Source: CAVUWL01 sp963787415 (GTDB lineage: Bacteria; Actinomycetota; Thermoleophilia; Solirubrobacterales; 70-9). From it: a stretch of DNA of 64,000 bases. Location: positions 434,001-498,000 of the forward strand of contig CAWBCO010000003.1 in the NCBI GenBank assembly GCA_963787415.1. Direction: 5' to 3'. Below the pieces are notes generated by a model. The model was not told where the DNA came from, made no database searches, and was given only the letters and a program-made list of their open reading frames with translations. Shown in pieces: positions 18,968-26,771 of the stretch. The position numbers and the translations under genes were made by a program. Position 1 is the first letter of the stretch; every line of letters begins with the position of its first letter.

Positions 18968-19943
18968 CGGTGTCTCTGGTAGGTAACGCTGTGTATCTGA
19001 GTGCAATCCTTCCAAGTAGGTACCCGATGACTGTTGATGTGAGCCCGAGTACTATTGAGGTACTACGAGCTACACCGGTGGCATCTCGCCCAAAAGCGAA
19101 ATCTTTTAGTCCCCGTACGAATCCTCTGGGGAGCGTGCGTGTCGTGTAAACGCGCTCCGAGGCCAATCCGTCTTGGCCGCCGACGAAGTCCACGATCGAA
19201 GCCTTAGCAATTCCCTCGTCGTAACAGCGCGCGATGAAGTAGTTCAGCCGTGAGCGGCCCTTCGGAACTTTGTGGTGGATAGACACTGATACGTCGTAGA
19301 GCCAAATACCTTGAGGCCACCGTTGGGTGCCTCGGATGCACAAGTCGGTCTCCTCGGTGCCAGACCGTGCACCCGTCTTACCGAAGCCAGATCGAAAGCC
19401 TCCGAGCTTGACAAACACGGAACGGCGTACAAACATATTTGCCGCGATAAGATTACGAATTGGTTCCGGTGTGGCTGGGAGTCCAGGATAAGTACATCCG
19501 ACGGTCCAATAGAACTCTTCCGCCATCCATTGCGGCCGTGTCCCTTCCCACGCAGGCGCGATTGCTCCCCCTACTCCGAGGACACGGTCATCCATGAAGG
19601 CGGATTGGGCTCGCTCGATCCAGGTTTTGGACGCGATGGCATCGTCATCCAAAAATGCAATAATCGAGCCGGTGGCGAGGTCTACGCCGCGATTCCGTGC
19701 CTCTCCTGCCCCCCTTGTTCCCGTGTTTTCGATGGCGACCACGCCGCTTACGGATTTCTGCAGTTGGGCGAAAAGCTGTGGGTTGTTGTCGATTACGACA
19801 ATGATTTCGTTGGCAGGTACCGACTGTTCTTGGACCGAGTAGATAGCCATGAGGAGATCATTCCAGCGACGCTCGGTGTACGCACACAACACGACTGATA
19901 CTTGAGGCGTTAGTTCCACAGGTGTTTCCTTGTCCATGGCCAT
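18321..19943 (-). CDS. Family 2 glycosyltransferase, fused at its C-terminus to repeat-derived sequence
   Basis: The start at 19943 gives a GT-A domain: QVSVVLCAYTERRWNDLLMAI, EIIVVIDNNPQLF, IIAFLDDDAIASKTWIERA and GTEETDLCIRGTQRWPQG. This domain and a short hydrophobic segment (STSIVLGLTSTVIGYLLGRI) run to about residue 325. At 18967 the frame enters the 848-bp repeat. About 80 residues are then an out-of-frame reading of another glycosyltransferase's C-terminus, followed in frame by a four-helix membrane protein (LLLMLAFLTVVVCLSNVTN onward). The 540-residue protein is therefore a rearrangement chimera. The GT domain is probably functional; the tail is likely accidental. Confidence 0.7.
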   Translation of the reverse strand: MAMDKETPVELTPQVSVVLCAYTERRWNDLLMAIYSVQEQSVPANEIIVVIDNNPQLFAQLQKSVSGVVAIENTGTRGAGEARNRGVDLATGSIIAFLDDDAIASKTWIERAQSAFMDDRVLGVGGAIAPAWEGTRPQWMAEEFYWTVGCTYPGLPATPEPIRNLIAANMFVRRSVFVKLGGFRSGFGKTGARSGTEETDLCIRGTQRWPQGIWLYDVSVSIHHKVPKGRSRLNYFIARCYDEGIAKASIVDFVGGQDGLASERVYTTRTLPRGFVRGLKDFAFGRDATGVARSTSIVLGLTSTVIGYLLGRIALRYTALPTRDTEEAGLRLRRWSRRDVEQADHYGSAPVGDGFSHTSGDSLLHQPRLSEECPERANISSATSPTRAGRFGPRSVCISGEPSVGVKVHTPGHPTPPSTGWPGESRKRAAADCLLLMLAFLTVVVCLSNVTNTGRPLLVLAATCLVPGGAVLTRLPTGDALEALGLAVGLSFCIETAGALAMVWTGWWHPFALATGLILVACVMLSLDLRRVVVTIMEAE

Positions 19944-20159
19944 TTAGTTATTTGATAGTGGCGTCTCAAGGGAGACGGTCACAAATCCGATAGGCTCGGA
20001 TGCAATTCGAACCAGTAAGCGTGTCTCATCGAGTTGGCGTCCAGAGGGCGTAGTGGGTCGCTCGGGAAGTCTGAAGTCCCGTGTCAACTCGACTTCGCCA
20101 CTATAGATGGCTTTTGGTCCTTCCGGATGCCGTTTTGGGATGGGAAAGCGTTTGCCCAT
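19944..20159 (-). pseudogene. Truncated N-terminus of a family 2 glycosyltransferase (duplicate)
   Basis: The first 65 or so codons are the same as those of the glycosyltransferase that starts at 18318 (MGKRFPIPKRH to GFVTVSLET). The match ends at the repeat boundary 19961, and the frame then closes with PLSNN and a stop at 19944. No catalytic region is left. It is a by-product of the duplication and lies directly upstream of the start of the chimeric glycosyltransferase (19943). Confidence 0.7.
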
Positions 20160-20808
20160 GGCTACTCTGCTTCCATGATCGTGACGACGACGCGACGCAG
20201 GTCCAGAGACAACATCACGCAAGCGACTAGGATTAAGCCAGTTGCCAGTGCAAAGGGATGCCACCAACCCGTCCATACCATTGCGAGCGCACCCGCGGTC
20301 TCGATGCAAAAGCTCAGGCCGACAGCCAGGCCGAGCGCCTCAAGGGCATCACCCGTCGGAAGGCGAGTGAGCACAGCACCACCGGGAACTAGGCATGTGG
20401 CGGCCAGAACCAGGAGCGGTCGACCAGTATTTGTTACGTTACTGAGGCATACGACGACCGTAAGAAAAGCAAGCATCAGCAGTAGGCAATCAGCGGCGGC
20501 ACGTTTTCGAGACTCGCCTGGCCATCCCGTCGAGGGAGGAGTCGGATGTCCGGGTGTATGCACCTTCACCCCCACAGACGGCTCGCCAGATATGCAAACG
20601 GACCGAGGACCAAACCTGCCCGCTCGAGTCGGAGAAGTCGCCGAGGAAATGTTTGCCCTCTCAGGGCATTCTTCCGAGAGTCGGGGTTGGTGAAGTAGCG
20701 AATCCCCTGAGGTGTGCGAGAAACCATCGCCCACCGGTGCGGACCCATAATGATCTGCTTGCTCAACATCGCGCCGAGACCAACGCCGTAATCGAAGACC
20801 TGCTTCCT
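19961..20808. repeat. 848-bp direct repeat, copy 2
   Basis: Second copy of 18120-18967. Here the right part of the repeat is in frame and continuous with a complete GT2 gene (20566-21807), so this copy keeps the ancestral arrangement at its right end; copy 1 keeps it at its left end. Together they indicate a tandem duplication with new sequence, including a third GT2, inserted between. Confidence 0.9.
20162..20569 (-). CDS. Small four-helix membrane protein of unknown function
   Basis: A GTG at 20569 overlaps the stop of the preceding glycosyltransferase (GTGA), giving about 135 residues: a Pro/Ser-rich start, then hydrophobic segments CLLLMLAFLTVVVCL, LLVLAATCLVPGGAVLT, ALGLAVGLSFCIETAGALAMV and FALATGLILVACVML. 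LTRLPTGDALEALGLAVGLS recalls the membrane anchor of other actinobacterial polysaccharide-locus proteins, but I cannot name the family. It sits between two GT2 genes with overlapping or 2-bp spacing, so it is probably part of the same complex. An identical copy is fused to the chimeric GT at 18321. Confidence 0.5.
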   Translation of the reverse strand: MKVHTPGHPTPPSTGWPGESRKRAAADCLLLMLAFLTVVVCLSNVTNTGRPLLVLAATCLVPGGAVLTRLPTGDALEALGLAVGLSFCIETAGALAMVWTGWWHPFALATGLILVACVMLSLDLRRVVVTIMEAE

Positions 20809-21807
20809 TAGGCGAGCGTGCGTATCGGGGTGGCGGTGCCATACGATTGCGGCCGGCTCGTACGCGAGGCTTCGTCCTGAATGAAGTAAACGGATACAGA
20901 TATCGAGATCCTCGCTGCCCCGCGCCCGGGTGCCCGTTCCGAGCGCGCGGTCAAAGCCTCCGAGTTCTTGGAGTGCCCGAGTCCTGAATGCCATATTGGC
21001 GCCTGACCCGAAGTAGCCGGCCGTGTATGGGAACAAAGGTTGATCGGTAGGAGGTGTGGCGAGTGAGTAGATGCGGCGGGCAAAGCCCTTCCCATAGCTT
21101 GCGAAGCGCTCGTCCAAGAGCTGGGCCGATGTCTCAAGTTCAAGAGGGAGGATAAGTCCGGTTACGCAATCGACCTCCGGCATCGCTGTGAACGCTGAAC
21201 GGATCGCTGGGACCCAAGCTGGATCGACACGGACGTCGTCGTCCGTGAACGCCACCAGCTCCCCACGTGCAGCATCCAAGCCCGCGTTTCGCGCTTGGGA
21301 GAGACCTGGGCGGTCCTCCTCCACGTATCGAATTCGCTGGTCGCCCGCGAAATGTTCTTCGAGTGTACGTTCGACGATAGAGTCTGCGGGCCTGTTCTCG
21401 ACGACGATGACCTCGAATGATCCGGTGGCGGTAGTTAGGATCGCCTCGACGCAGCGGACCACGAGATCTGGCTTCGCGCAGGTTGCCACTACGAGGCTAA
21501 GGTGCACGTCGAGGCTCGGCGGCTGAATGGAATGAGTTTTGCCTCTTCCCAGCTGCTCGCTTGGCTGACCGAACGCGTGGGCTAGTGTGCTGAGTGAGAC
21601 TTTCCCATCCTGAGCTACAGGCAATGCAATCCATCCAACTGGATTCCCCCCCTTTCTTAGAAGTGCGAGCAGCCGTCGATAGGGCTCACCGCTACGGCTT
21701 GGAGGAAGTCGCAGCCCATCGATGTTGTCCTCGAGATCAATTAAGCGAACGGCAACCGGCGGTTTGACGTCGAGGCATTCGGACAGCTCTTTGGGGAGTA
21801 ATGTCAT
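20566..21807 (-). CDS. Family 2 glycosyltransferase
   Basis: The 413-residue product has an N-terminal domain of about 100 residues and then a GT-A domain: LSLVVATCAKPDLVVRCVEA, FEVIVVENRPADSIVER, LVAFTDDDVRVDPAWVPAIR (metal site), and FDRALGTGTRARGSEDLDIC. It is the closest relative in the window of the GT at 16981-18318. The start ATG overlaps the stop of the deacetylase gene by 4 bp. The C-terminal segment RKQVFDYGVGLGAMLSKQ to the end lies in the 848-bp repeat, so an extra non-functional copy of this tail is embedded in the neighbouring chimera. Confidence 0.8.
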   Translation of the reverse strand: MTLLPKELSECLDVKPPVAVRLIDLEDNIDGLRLPPSRSGEPYRRLLALLRKGGNPVGWIALPVAQDGKVSLSTLAHAFGQPSEQLGRGKTHSIQPPSLDVHLSLVVATCAKPDLVVRCVEAILTTATGSFEVIVVENRPADSIVERTLEEHFAGDQRIRYVEEDRPGLSQARNAGLDAARGELVAFTDDDVRVDPAWVPAIRSAFTAMPEVDCVTGLILPLELETSAQLLDERFASYGKGFARRIYSLATPPTDQPLFPYTAGYFGSGANMAFRTRALQELGGFDRALGTGTRARGSEDLDICIRLLHSGRSLAYEPAAIVWHRHPDTHARLRKQVFDYGVGLGAMLSKQIIMGPHRWAMVSRTPQGIRYFTNPDSRKNALRGQTFPRRLLRLERAGLVLGPFAYLASRLWG

Positions 21808-22634
21808 ATATGTCTGCGCCGCTTTCTAGATCCAACGATCCGACGTTTCAGTTTTCGCACGAGACGATATCCACGAGTTCGAATTCGTTCACCCTTCCAT
21901 GCCCGCGGAGCGTCTCGACCATCAAGTAGTTGGGCGATTTGCTGTGGTCCTGTCGTGCTGCGCACTGTCCACCGTGCAATCGCCCAAGGGTCGTCACCGG
22001 GGTGCGACAGCGCGTTCTTAACCGCCGCAGCGGAGCTGTAGCCGGCAGCGATAGCTGCCGAACGGACTCGCTGGTCATAGTTTCCATACGGGTAGGCAAA
22101 CGCATCGATCGTACGGCCAACCAGCTCTTCCATCCTTCGTTTGCTCTCAAAGACCTCTTGCGTAATTTCGTCAGAGCTGAGCTCATCTAGGCGAGGGTGC
22201 GTGACGCTGTGTGCGCCAAGTTCCACCATTTCAGGCCGTCGGGAAAGCCATTCGAGCTGGTCACGCCGTAGCATCGACGCTCTGTCCATTTGCCCGGTGG
22301 TCACGTATACGTTGGCGCGCAAACCCTGGGCACAGAGGAGCTCCACGGCATCCACCGTATTTTCAAAGGCATCGTCGAAGGTGATCGCTACTGCGCGATC
22401 GGGAATGGGACGTTCATTACGCAGTCCGGCTGCAAGCTCACCAACCGTAATTGGCGTCCGCTCACTTGCCACGATGGTGTCAAGATGAGCCGCGAAGAGT
22501 TTGGATGAAACTGAAAGCGGATCATTGGGATCATTCGTCTCGGGCACGGAGTGATACAGAAGTACCGGCACCACCCCTCGGACAGGGGGTGGTGCAGTCT
22601 GCTTCACGGCTGAAAGGTCGCTTGTTTCGGTCAA
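21804..22634 (-). CDS. Polysaccharide deacetylase (CE4 / NodB-like)
   Basis: The 276-residue product has the NodB fold motifs: PVLLYHSVPE near residue 24, the catalytic base/metal motif AVAITFDDAFENT (about residues 80-92), and the metal-binding ELGAHSVTHPRL (about residues 137-148). FAYPYGNYDQRVR follows. These enzymes remove N- or O-acetyl groups from polysaccharides with a divalent metal. The basic C-terminus (RLVRKLKRRIVGSRKRRR) could contact a membrane or an anionic, perhaps sulfated, glycan. The TTG start at 22634 is uncertain. The gene is first in a tightly packed run with GT2, membrane protein and GT2 genes. Confidence 0.82.
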   Translation of the reverse strand: MTETSDLSAVKQTAPPPVRGVVPVLLYHSVPETNDPNDPLSVSSKLFAAHLDTIVASERTPITVGELAAGLRNERPIPDRAVAITFDDAFENTVDAVELLCAQGLRANVYVTTGQMDRASMLRRDQLEWLSRRPEMVELGAHSVTHPRLDELSSDEITQEVFESKRRMEELVGRTIDAFAYPYGNYDQRVRSAAIAAGYSSAAAVKNALSHPGDDPWAIARWTVRSTTGPQQIAQLLDGRDAPRAWKGERIRTRGYRLVRKLKRRIVGSRKRRRHI

Positions 22635-22711
22635 GTCGGTCTCGAGAATAGGACATGACCGCCCCGGGGTCCAAGGCCTTGTCCTTGAGCCGATTGTCTA
22701 ACAGGCTTGAC

Positions 22712-23500
22712 TTATGCCGCTTCTACCGACATGGCATCCCGGCTGCTCGGCTTCTCGGCAGGCACGCGGGGCATCCTTCGAATGCGCTCACGGAGAATCG
22801 TCCTCAAGACTCGGCCCCCATCTCGGAACGTGTTGAGATTGCTTTGGCCGTAGATGCGGGCTCGCTCGAAGCTTGGAACCTCGCTGACCTTGAGGCCGGC
22901 ACGGGCAACGCGGATATTGATCAGCGTCTCAACCTCAAATCCTGTGCAGTCGACATTCATCGCTGGCAGGCAATGTCGCCAGAAGGCGTTGTAGCCATAG
23001 CAGAGGTCTGAGTAGGCGGTTCCGAAGAGGAGATTGACAGTGCCGCTCAGCACTCGGTTGCCAACGTTACGCAGCGGGGTGATATCCGAGCTACCTCCTT
23101 CATTGTGGAAGCGGCTGCCCTTGGCGAAGTCGGCTCCATCTACGAGGGCTTGCACGAAGGTCGGGATCTCGGCCGGATCAGCCGAGCCGTCTGCGTCCAG
23201 CATCACCAAGATGTCGCCGCTTGAGGCTTCAAAACCGCAACGGAGGGCGTCGCCCTTGCCGCGCTGCTTCTGCTTGACAATCTTGATATCGGGTCGAAGG
23301 GAGCGCGCCACCTCCGGAGTTCCGTCGGTGGAAAAGCCGTCGACAATGATCACCTCGTGCAGGTCTCGGGGGAGCTCAGCGAAGACATGGGGGACGTTTT
23401 TGGCCTCGTTTAGGGTCGGGACGATGACGCTCACGCGAGGCCATTGTGCCCGAGGGATTGACGCATTGATTCCGGAATTGAAATTCCGCTGACCCGCCAC
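22712..23500 (-). CDS. Dolichol-phosphate mannosyltransferase-like family 2 glycosyltransferase
   Basis: The 262-residue product has VSVIVPTLNEAKNVPHVFAE (about residues 23-42), EVIIVDGFSTDGT, QRGKGDALRCGFEASSGD and the metal motif ILVMLDADGSADPAEI. These are typical of DPM1/polyprenyl-phosphate sugar transferases, which charge a lipid carrier with a sugar from a nucleotide sugar. There are no C-terminal membrane helices, so it is the soluble type. It probably supplies lipid-linked sugar to the EPS locus. GTG start. Confidence 0.8.
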   Translation of the reverse strand: MAGQRNFNSGINASIPRAQWPRVSVIVPTLNEAKNVPHVFAELPRDLHEVIIVDGFSTDGTPEVARSLRPDIKIVKQKQRGKGDALRCGFEASSGDILVMLDADGSADPAEIPTFVQALVDGADFAKGSRFHNEGGSSDITPLRNVGNRVLSGTVNLLFGTAYSDLCYGYNAFWRHCLPAMNVDCTGFEVETLINIRVARAGLKVSEVPSFERARIYGQSNLNTFRDGGRVLRTILRERIRRMPRVPAEKPSSRDAMSVEAA

Positions 23501-23741
23501 CCCGAGAGCTTCGAACCGGCCAGGTCCAATCTGATGAGGTCAACTCTTCGCCTACGCTGCCAGCCACCGTTCGCACCGATGCCATCCCGCTTACCTTTCG
23601 GTTGCCGATAGTTCGGTGACGACGCTATGGATGCCCTGCTTGCTCCCTGTTTGATCGGTGTTTGATTTGGGTTAGACCGCCTGAAAAGGGGAAGGTTGAA
23701 GCCACGGAGGGCTTGCGATTTGCTCGCCTATTGCCTAGTTT
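23501..23741. other. Divergent promoter region
   Basis: About 240 bp between the leftward GT2 and the rightward BTAD regulator. It contains the spaced heptamer pair at 23648-23665 and the AT-richer sequence that would hold promoters for both directions. No protein-like frame. Confidence 0.4.
23648..23665 (+). promoter_or_regulatory. Candidate SARP/BTAD-type operator: TGTTTGA direct repeat at 11-bp period
   Basis: TGTTTGA occurs at 23648-23654 and again at 23659-23665 with a 4-bp spacer (TCGG). Regulators of the SARP/OmpR-wHTH plus BTAD class bind heptameric direct repeats spaced at 11 bp. It lies about 80 bp upstream of the BTAD regulator's start, so autoregulation is the simple reading. Confidence 0.45.
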
Positions 23742-25040
23742 GTGTTAACAGCCGCTGTGCGGCGGCGGGGAAATGGTTTGCGAGACAGCAATGCGGCACT
23801 GGACAAGAAATCGGGACGAGGCCGCCGGCGCGGAGATCAATCCCTGCTCTCAGAAGAGCAACTGCTCGGATCGCCGCTTCTGTTCGAGCGGTTCTTGTAT
23901 GGGCTGGCGCTGGTCGCACGAGACCGTACCGTCGTCTACCTGAATCGGAAGGGCCGCCAACTTCTGGTTACCGAGGACGGCTGGGGGGCTCGGAGTGAGT
24001 GGACGTGCTGCGATCTGATCTGCAGCCGACTTGGCCCGCTGATTGGCGGGAACTGCATCACCGAGCGGGTGGCAGAGATAGGGGGCCAGACTCCCGAGTT
24101 CCGGATGGATATCGAGCACGAGCGGCTGCAGACGGCAGCCTGGGTGACGGCTTCCTCACTTGAGGGAGGCGAAGGACAGACGGTGTTTCATCTACGGCCA
24201 GGAAGGCCTGGCGATCGGCGCCGGCGGACCTCTCCGGCGTGGTTGGGCCACATTTCTCCGTCACGGCGCTCCGATCTTCAGATCGTCACCCTGGGTAGGT
24301 TCCAGGTTGAGGGGCCGGAGGGCCCGATCAATGGGGATTGGCTCGAGCAGCGCCCAGGGCAGCTGCTCAAATACCTGGTTGGCGAGCGGCGCCGTGTCAT
24401 GGCCAGCGACCGAATTGCCGAGGCACTCTGGCCCGAAGCGGGGCCAGAGGAGGCGCGAAGTCGCCTGCGCCACTACATCCACGCGCTTCGAGACCGGCTG
24501 GAGCCCGACCGTGGTCACCGCTCACCGGCCCGCTTTGTCGTCGCTCGGCGCGGCGCCTATTGCTTCGATACCAGTGGGGTGTGGATTGACGCCGATGAGT
24601 TCGAGCGCGAGACAAGGGCCGGCTTAGCTGCATGTGACCAGGGCTACACCGAGCCTGCCGCGACTCACCTTGCTGGCGCAATGCGCCTCTACCAAGGCGA
24701 CTTTCTTGCCGAGGATCCATACGCCGAGTGGGCGCTTGATGAGCGCGAGCGCTTGCGCGAGCTAGCTGGCAGGGCCCTCCGTGCGCAGGTGAGTATCCAG
24801 GTTGAGCTGAGCAATCTCGCTGCCGCTGCTGATCACGCGCGTCGCCTAGCCGACATGGAGCCCTATGACACCGATGTGCAGAAGCTCTTCATTGAACTCT
24901 GCTTAAAACGCGGCAGGCGCAGTGAGGCCCACCGCCGCTTTGCGGTGCTTCGCAAACGGCTAATTACCTCCTTTGAGCAGGAGCCTGACTTCAGCCTTGC
25001 CGATTTGGCGCACCGGGCCAACGAGCCGAGTGGCGTATAG
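23742..25040 (+). CDS. Transcriptional regulator with winged-helix and BTAD domains (SARP-like)
   Basis: The 432-residue product has three parts. Residues about 40-150 look like a PAS-type sensor (LLFERFLYGLALVARDRTVVYLN, QTPEFRMDIEHERLQTAAW). A winged helix follows (LQIVTLGRFQVEG, LKYLVGERRRVMASDRIAEALWPEAG, RLRHYIHALRDRLEP). The C-terminal part is a BTAD helical repeat (WIDADEFERETRAGLAACDQ, MRLYQGDFLAEDPYAEWALDERERLRE, ADHARRLADMEPYDTDVQKLF). Regulators with this core activate secondary-metabolite and developmental operons. Position suggests control of the adjacent EPS genes. The GTG start at 23742 is not certain. Confidence 0.75.
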   Translation: MLTAAVRRRGNGLRDSNAALDKKSGRGRRRGDQSLLSEEQLLGSPLLFERFLYGLALVARDRTVVYLNRKGRQLLVTEDGWGARSEWTCCDLICSRLGPLIGGNCITERVAEIGGQTPEFRMDIEHERLQTAAWVTASSLEGGEGQTVFHLRPGRPGDRRRRTSPAWLGHISPSRRSDLQIVTLGRFQVEGPEGPINGDWLEQRPGQLLKYLVGERRRVMASDRIAEALWPEAGPEEARSRLRHYIHALRDRLEPDRGHRSPARFVVARRGAYCFDTSGVWIDADEFERETRAGLAACDQGYTEPAATHLAGAMRLYQGDFLAEDPYAEWALDERERLRELAGRALRAQVSIQVELSNLAAAADHARRLADMEPYDTDVQKLFIELCLKRGRRSEAHRRFAVLRKRLITSFEQEPDFSLADLAHRANEPSGV

Positions 25041-25156
25041 CTCGGGATTTGCTTGGGCGTTTTTGAAGGGCAGATGGGCGCCCGCTCTGTCGACTTCGGT
25101 AGATCTCCAGATGGCGGCTCAACCGGGGCGCGGGCGAATCCCGTTACCGTTCTCTG

Positions 25157-25810
25157 ATGATCGAAAGGATCAAGCGCCCGGCGGCGGGCTGCCTGGGATG
25201 CGTTGGCGCCCTCGCCTTGCTCACGCTCCTAGTCTTTGACGCGGGACCGTTTGAGCGGCTCGACGCCAATCTGGTGAGCCGGCTTGCTGCGTATAAGGAA
25301 TCCTCTCTCGGGGCGCTAGCCGGCTTTTTTGTGCGCCTCGCCGATCCGCTCCCCCAGGTGGCGCTGATGGCACTGGTCTGCCTTATAGCGTTTTACTCGG
25401 GAAAGCGCCGGCAGGCAATCGCCGCTCTAATCCTGGTCGCAGGCGCGAACCTCACGACCCAGGTGCTGAAGGTGGTCCTTGCCCATCCCCGCTACCAGCC
25501 AATCCTCGGCTACCGCCAAATCTGGGCGAACTCGTTTCCGAGTGGCCACACGACCGCTGCAATGACGATGGCTCTTGCCTTTGTGCTCGTCGTTCCGCGC
25601 TCCTGGAGGTTGACGGCCATCCTGGTTGGCGGCTGTCTTGTATTTGCCGTCGGCTGCTCGCTGGTTGTCCTTAACGACCACTACCCAAGCGATGTGCTCG
25701 GTGGCGTCTTAGTCGCGTCGGGCTGGTGCTTCGCGGTGGTCGCGGGGCTCCGGGGTACCCAGTTCCTGCGCTCTACTCGGCGCGTACAGTTGGTTGGCGA
25801 GCCTCGCTGA
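25157..25810 (+). CDS. PAP2-family membrane phosphatase
   Basis: The 217-residue product has about six membrane segments and the phosphatase motifs: C1-like KVVLAHPRYQP (about residue 108), C2 FPSGHTTAA (about residues 128-136) and C3 VVLNDHYPSDVLGG (about residues 174-187). These give the histidine nucleophile and acid of PAP2/undecaprenyl-pyrophosphate phosphatase-type enzymes, which dephosphorylate lipid carriers at the membrane. In C1 the usual RP appears as PRYQP, a mild deviation. It sits 116 bp after the BTAD regulator and is convergent with a TatA-like gene. A 5'-truncated second copy lies at 48.3 kb. Confidence 0.82.
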   Translation: MIERIKRPAAGCLGCVGALALLTLLVFDAGPFERLDANLVSRLAAYKESSLGALAGFFVRLADPLPQVALMALVCLIAFYSGKRRQAIAALILVAGANLTTQVLKVVLAHPRYQPILGYRQIWANSFPSGHTTAAMTMALAFVLVVPRSWRLTAILVGGCLVFAVGCSLVVLNDHYPSDVLGGVLVASGWCFAVVAGLRGTQFLRSTRRVQLVGEPR

Positions 25811-26019
25811 GCAGAAACTAGGGCTGAGGTGAGGCGGCTCGATCTGGCTCGTCCTCGCTCGGCGCCAGGGCCGACTTTTCGATCGGTGCCTCTGACTCCT
25901 CGTCTTTGCCCTCAAGTGAGGCTTTGAACTGCCGGATGCCAGACCCGAGGGAACGACCCACCTGGGGCAGGCGCTTCGGTCCAAGCACGAGCATCGCGAT
26001 CACCAGCACGATCAACAAA
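25283..26019. repeat. 737-bp direct repeat (PAP2-TatA block), copy 1
   Basis: Aligns with 48284-49020 at a constant offset of 23001, so there is no net insertion or deletion; substitutions are scattered (roughly 95% identity by eye). It begins CTTGCTGCGTATAAGG inside the PAP2 gene and ends ATCAACAAA inside the TatA gene. This copy has the full PAP2 and a TatA that has lost its native N-terminus. Confidence 0.9.
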
Positions 26020-26027
26020 GATCGCAA
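25818..26027 (-). CDS. TatA/E-like protein, N-terminus replaced
   Basis: 69 residues: a single membrane helix (LLIVLVIAMLVLGPKRLPQVGRSLG), then an amphipathic helix (IRQFKASLEG) and an acidic tail (KDEESEAPIEKSALAPSEDE). This is the TatA/TatE layout of the twin-arginine translocase. The complete copy at 48.8 kb starts MFSGLESPAHLL; here the repeat ends at 26019 and the frame instead begins with a TTG-started MRSLL. The short polar stretch before the helix is gone and the promoter has been replaced, so it may not be expressed or functional. Confidence 0.65.
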   Translation of the reverse strand: MRSLLIVLVIAMLVLGPKRLPQVGRSLGSGIRQFKASLEGKDEESEAPIEKSALAPSEDEPDRAASPQP

Positions 26028-26156
26028 GCGATGAGCAGCTCGCTGGTTTCATCGCCTCTCGCTGAGGAGAGGGGGCCCGCTCGAGGCTCACTCCGTCCGC
26101 CGATCGACCTACCGTCCCCACGGTCGGGTCGCAAGCAACGAGACGAGGAGATGCCG

Positions 26157-26771
26157 ATGGGCGAGCTTTCAGATGCCGTGGCGATGACCCAGGATCGGCG
26201 TCGGGGCGCCGGCGTCGCCGTGCAGATCAAGGTCAAGCTTCGGGGGGTGTCCAAGCCGCCGGTCTGGCGGCGGCTGCAGCTCGATGCCGAGACCCCGCTC
26301 GATCGCCTGCACGAAGCGATCCTGGCAGCGTTCGGCTGGGCGGGCTATCACATGCACGTCTTCAGAAGCGGCGCAGAGGAGTTCGGGGTGCCCGATCCGG
26401 AGCTCGGGTTCATCGACGAGGGCCGGGTGAGCCTTGGCGAGCTGATCGGCGGCGTCGGCGACCGGCTCCTCTACACCTATGACTTCGGCGATGACTGGGA
26501 GCACGAGATCACCGTCGAGGAGCTGCTCGACGGTGATCCCGAGGTCCACTACCCGGTCTTGGTGGCCGCCAAGGGGGCCTGCCCGCCGGAGGACTGCGGC
26601 GGTCCATGGGGATACGCAGAGCTGAAGGAAGTCCTCGCCGAGCCAACCCACGAGCAGCACCGGGAGATGCTCGACTGGCTCGGCCTTGACGATGCCTCGG
26701 CGTTCGACCCGGGCGGGTTCGATGCCGATGAGATCGAGGAGGAGCTCGCCCTCAGCGGGGCTGGCCGCTGA
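26157..26771 (+). CDS. Plasmid pRiA4b ORF-3-like protein (IS1096 TnpR-like family)
   Basis: The domain runs from VQIKVKLRGVSKPPVWRRLQL through DRLHEAILAAFGWAGYHMHVFR, LLYTYDFGDDWEHEITVEEL and CPPEDCGGPWGYAELKEVL, the recognised blocks of this family of about 180 residues. The function is not established; members occur on plasmids and in or near mobile elements. I prefer the ATG at 26157, 6 bp after GACGAGGAG; the frame is open to 26031, just after the repeat junction at 26019, so its upstream region is recombinant. Confidence 0.75.
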   Translation: MGELSDAVAMTQDRRRGAGVAVQIKVKLRGVSKPPVWRRLQLDAETPLDRLHEAILAAFGWAGYHMHVFRSGAEEFGVPDPELGFIDEGRVSLGELIGGVGDRLLYTYDFGDDWEHEITVEELLDGDPEVHYPVLVAAKGACPPEDCGGPWGYAELKEVLAEPTHEQHREMLDWLGLDDASAFDPGGFDADEIEEELALSGAGR

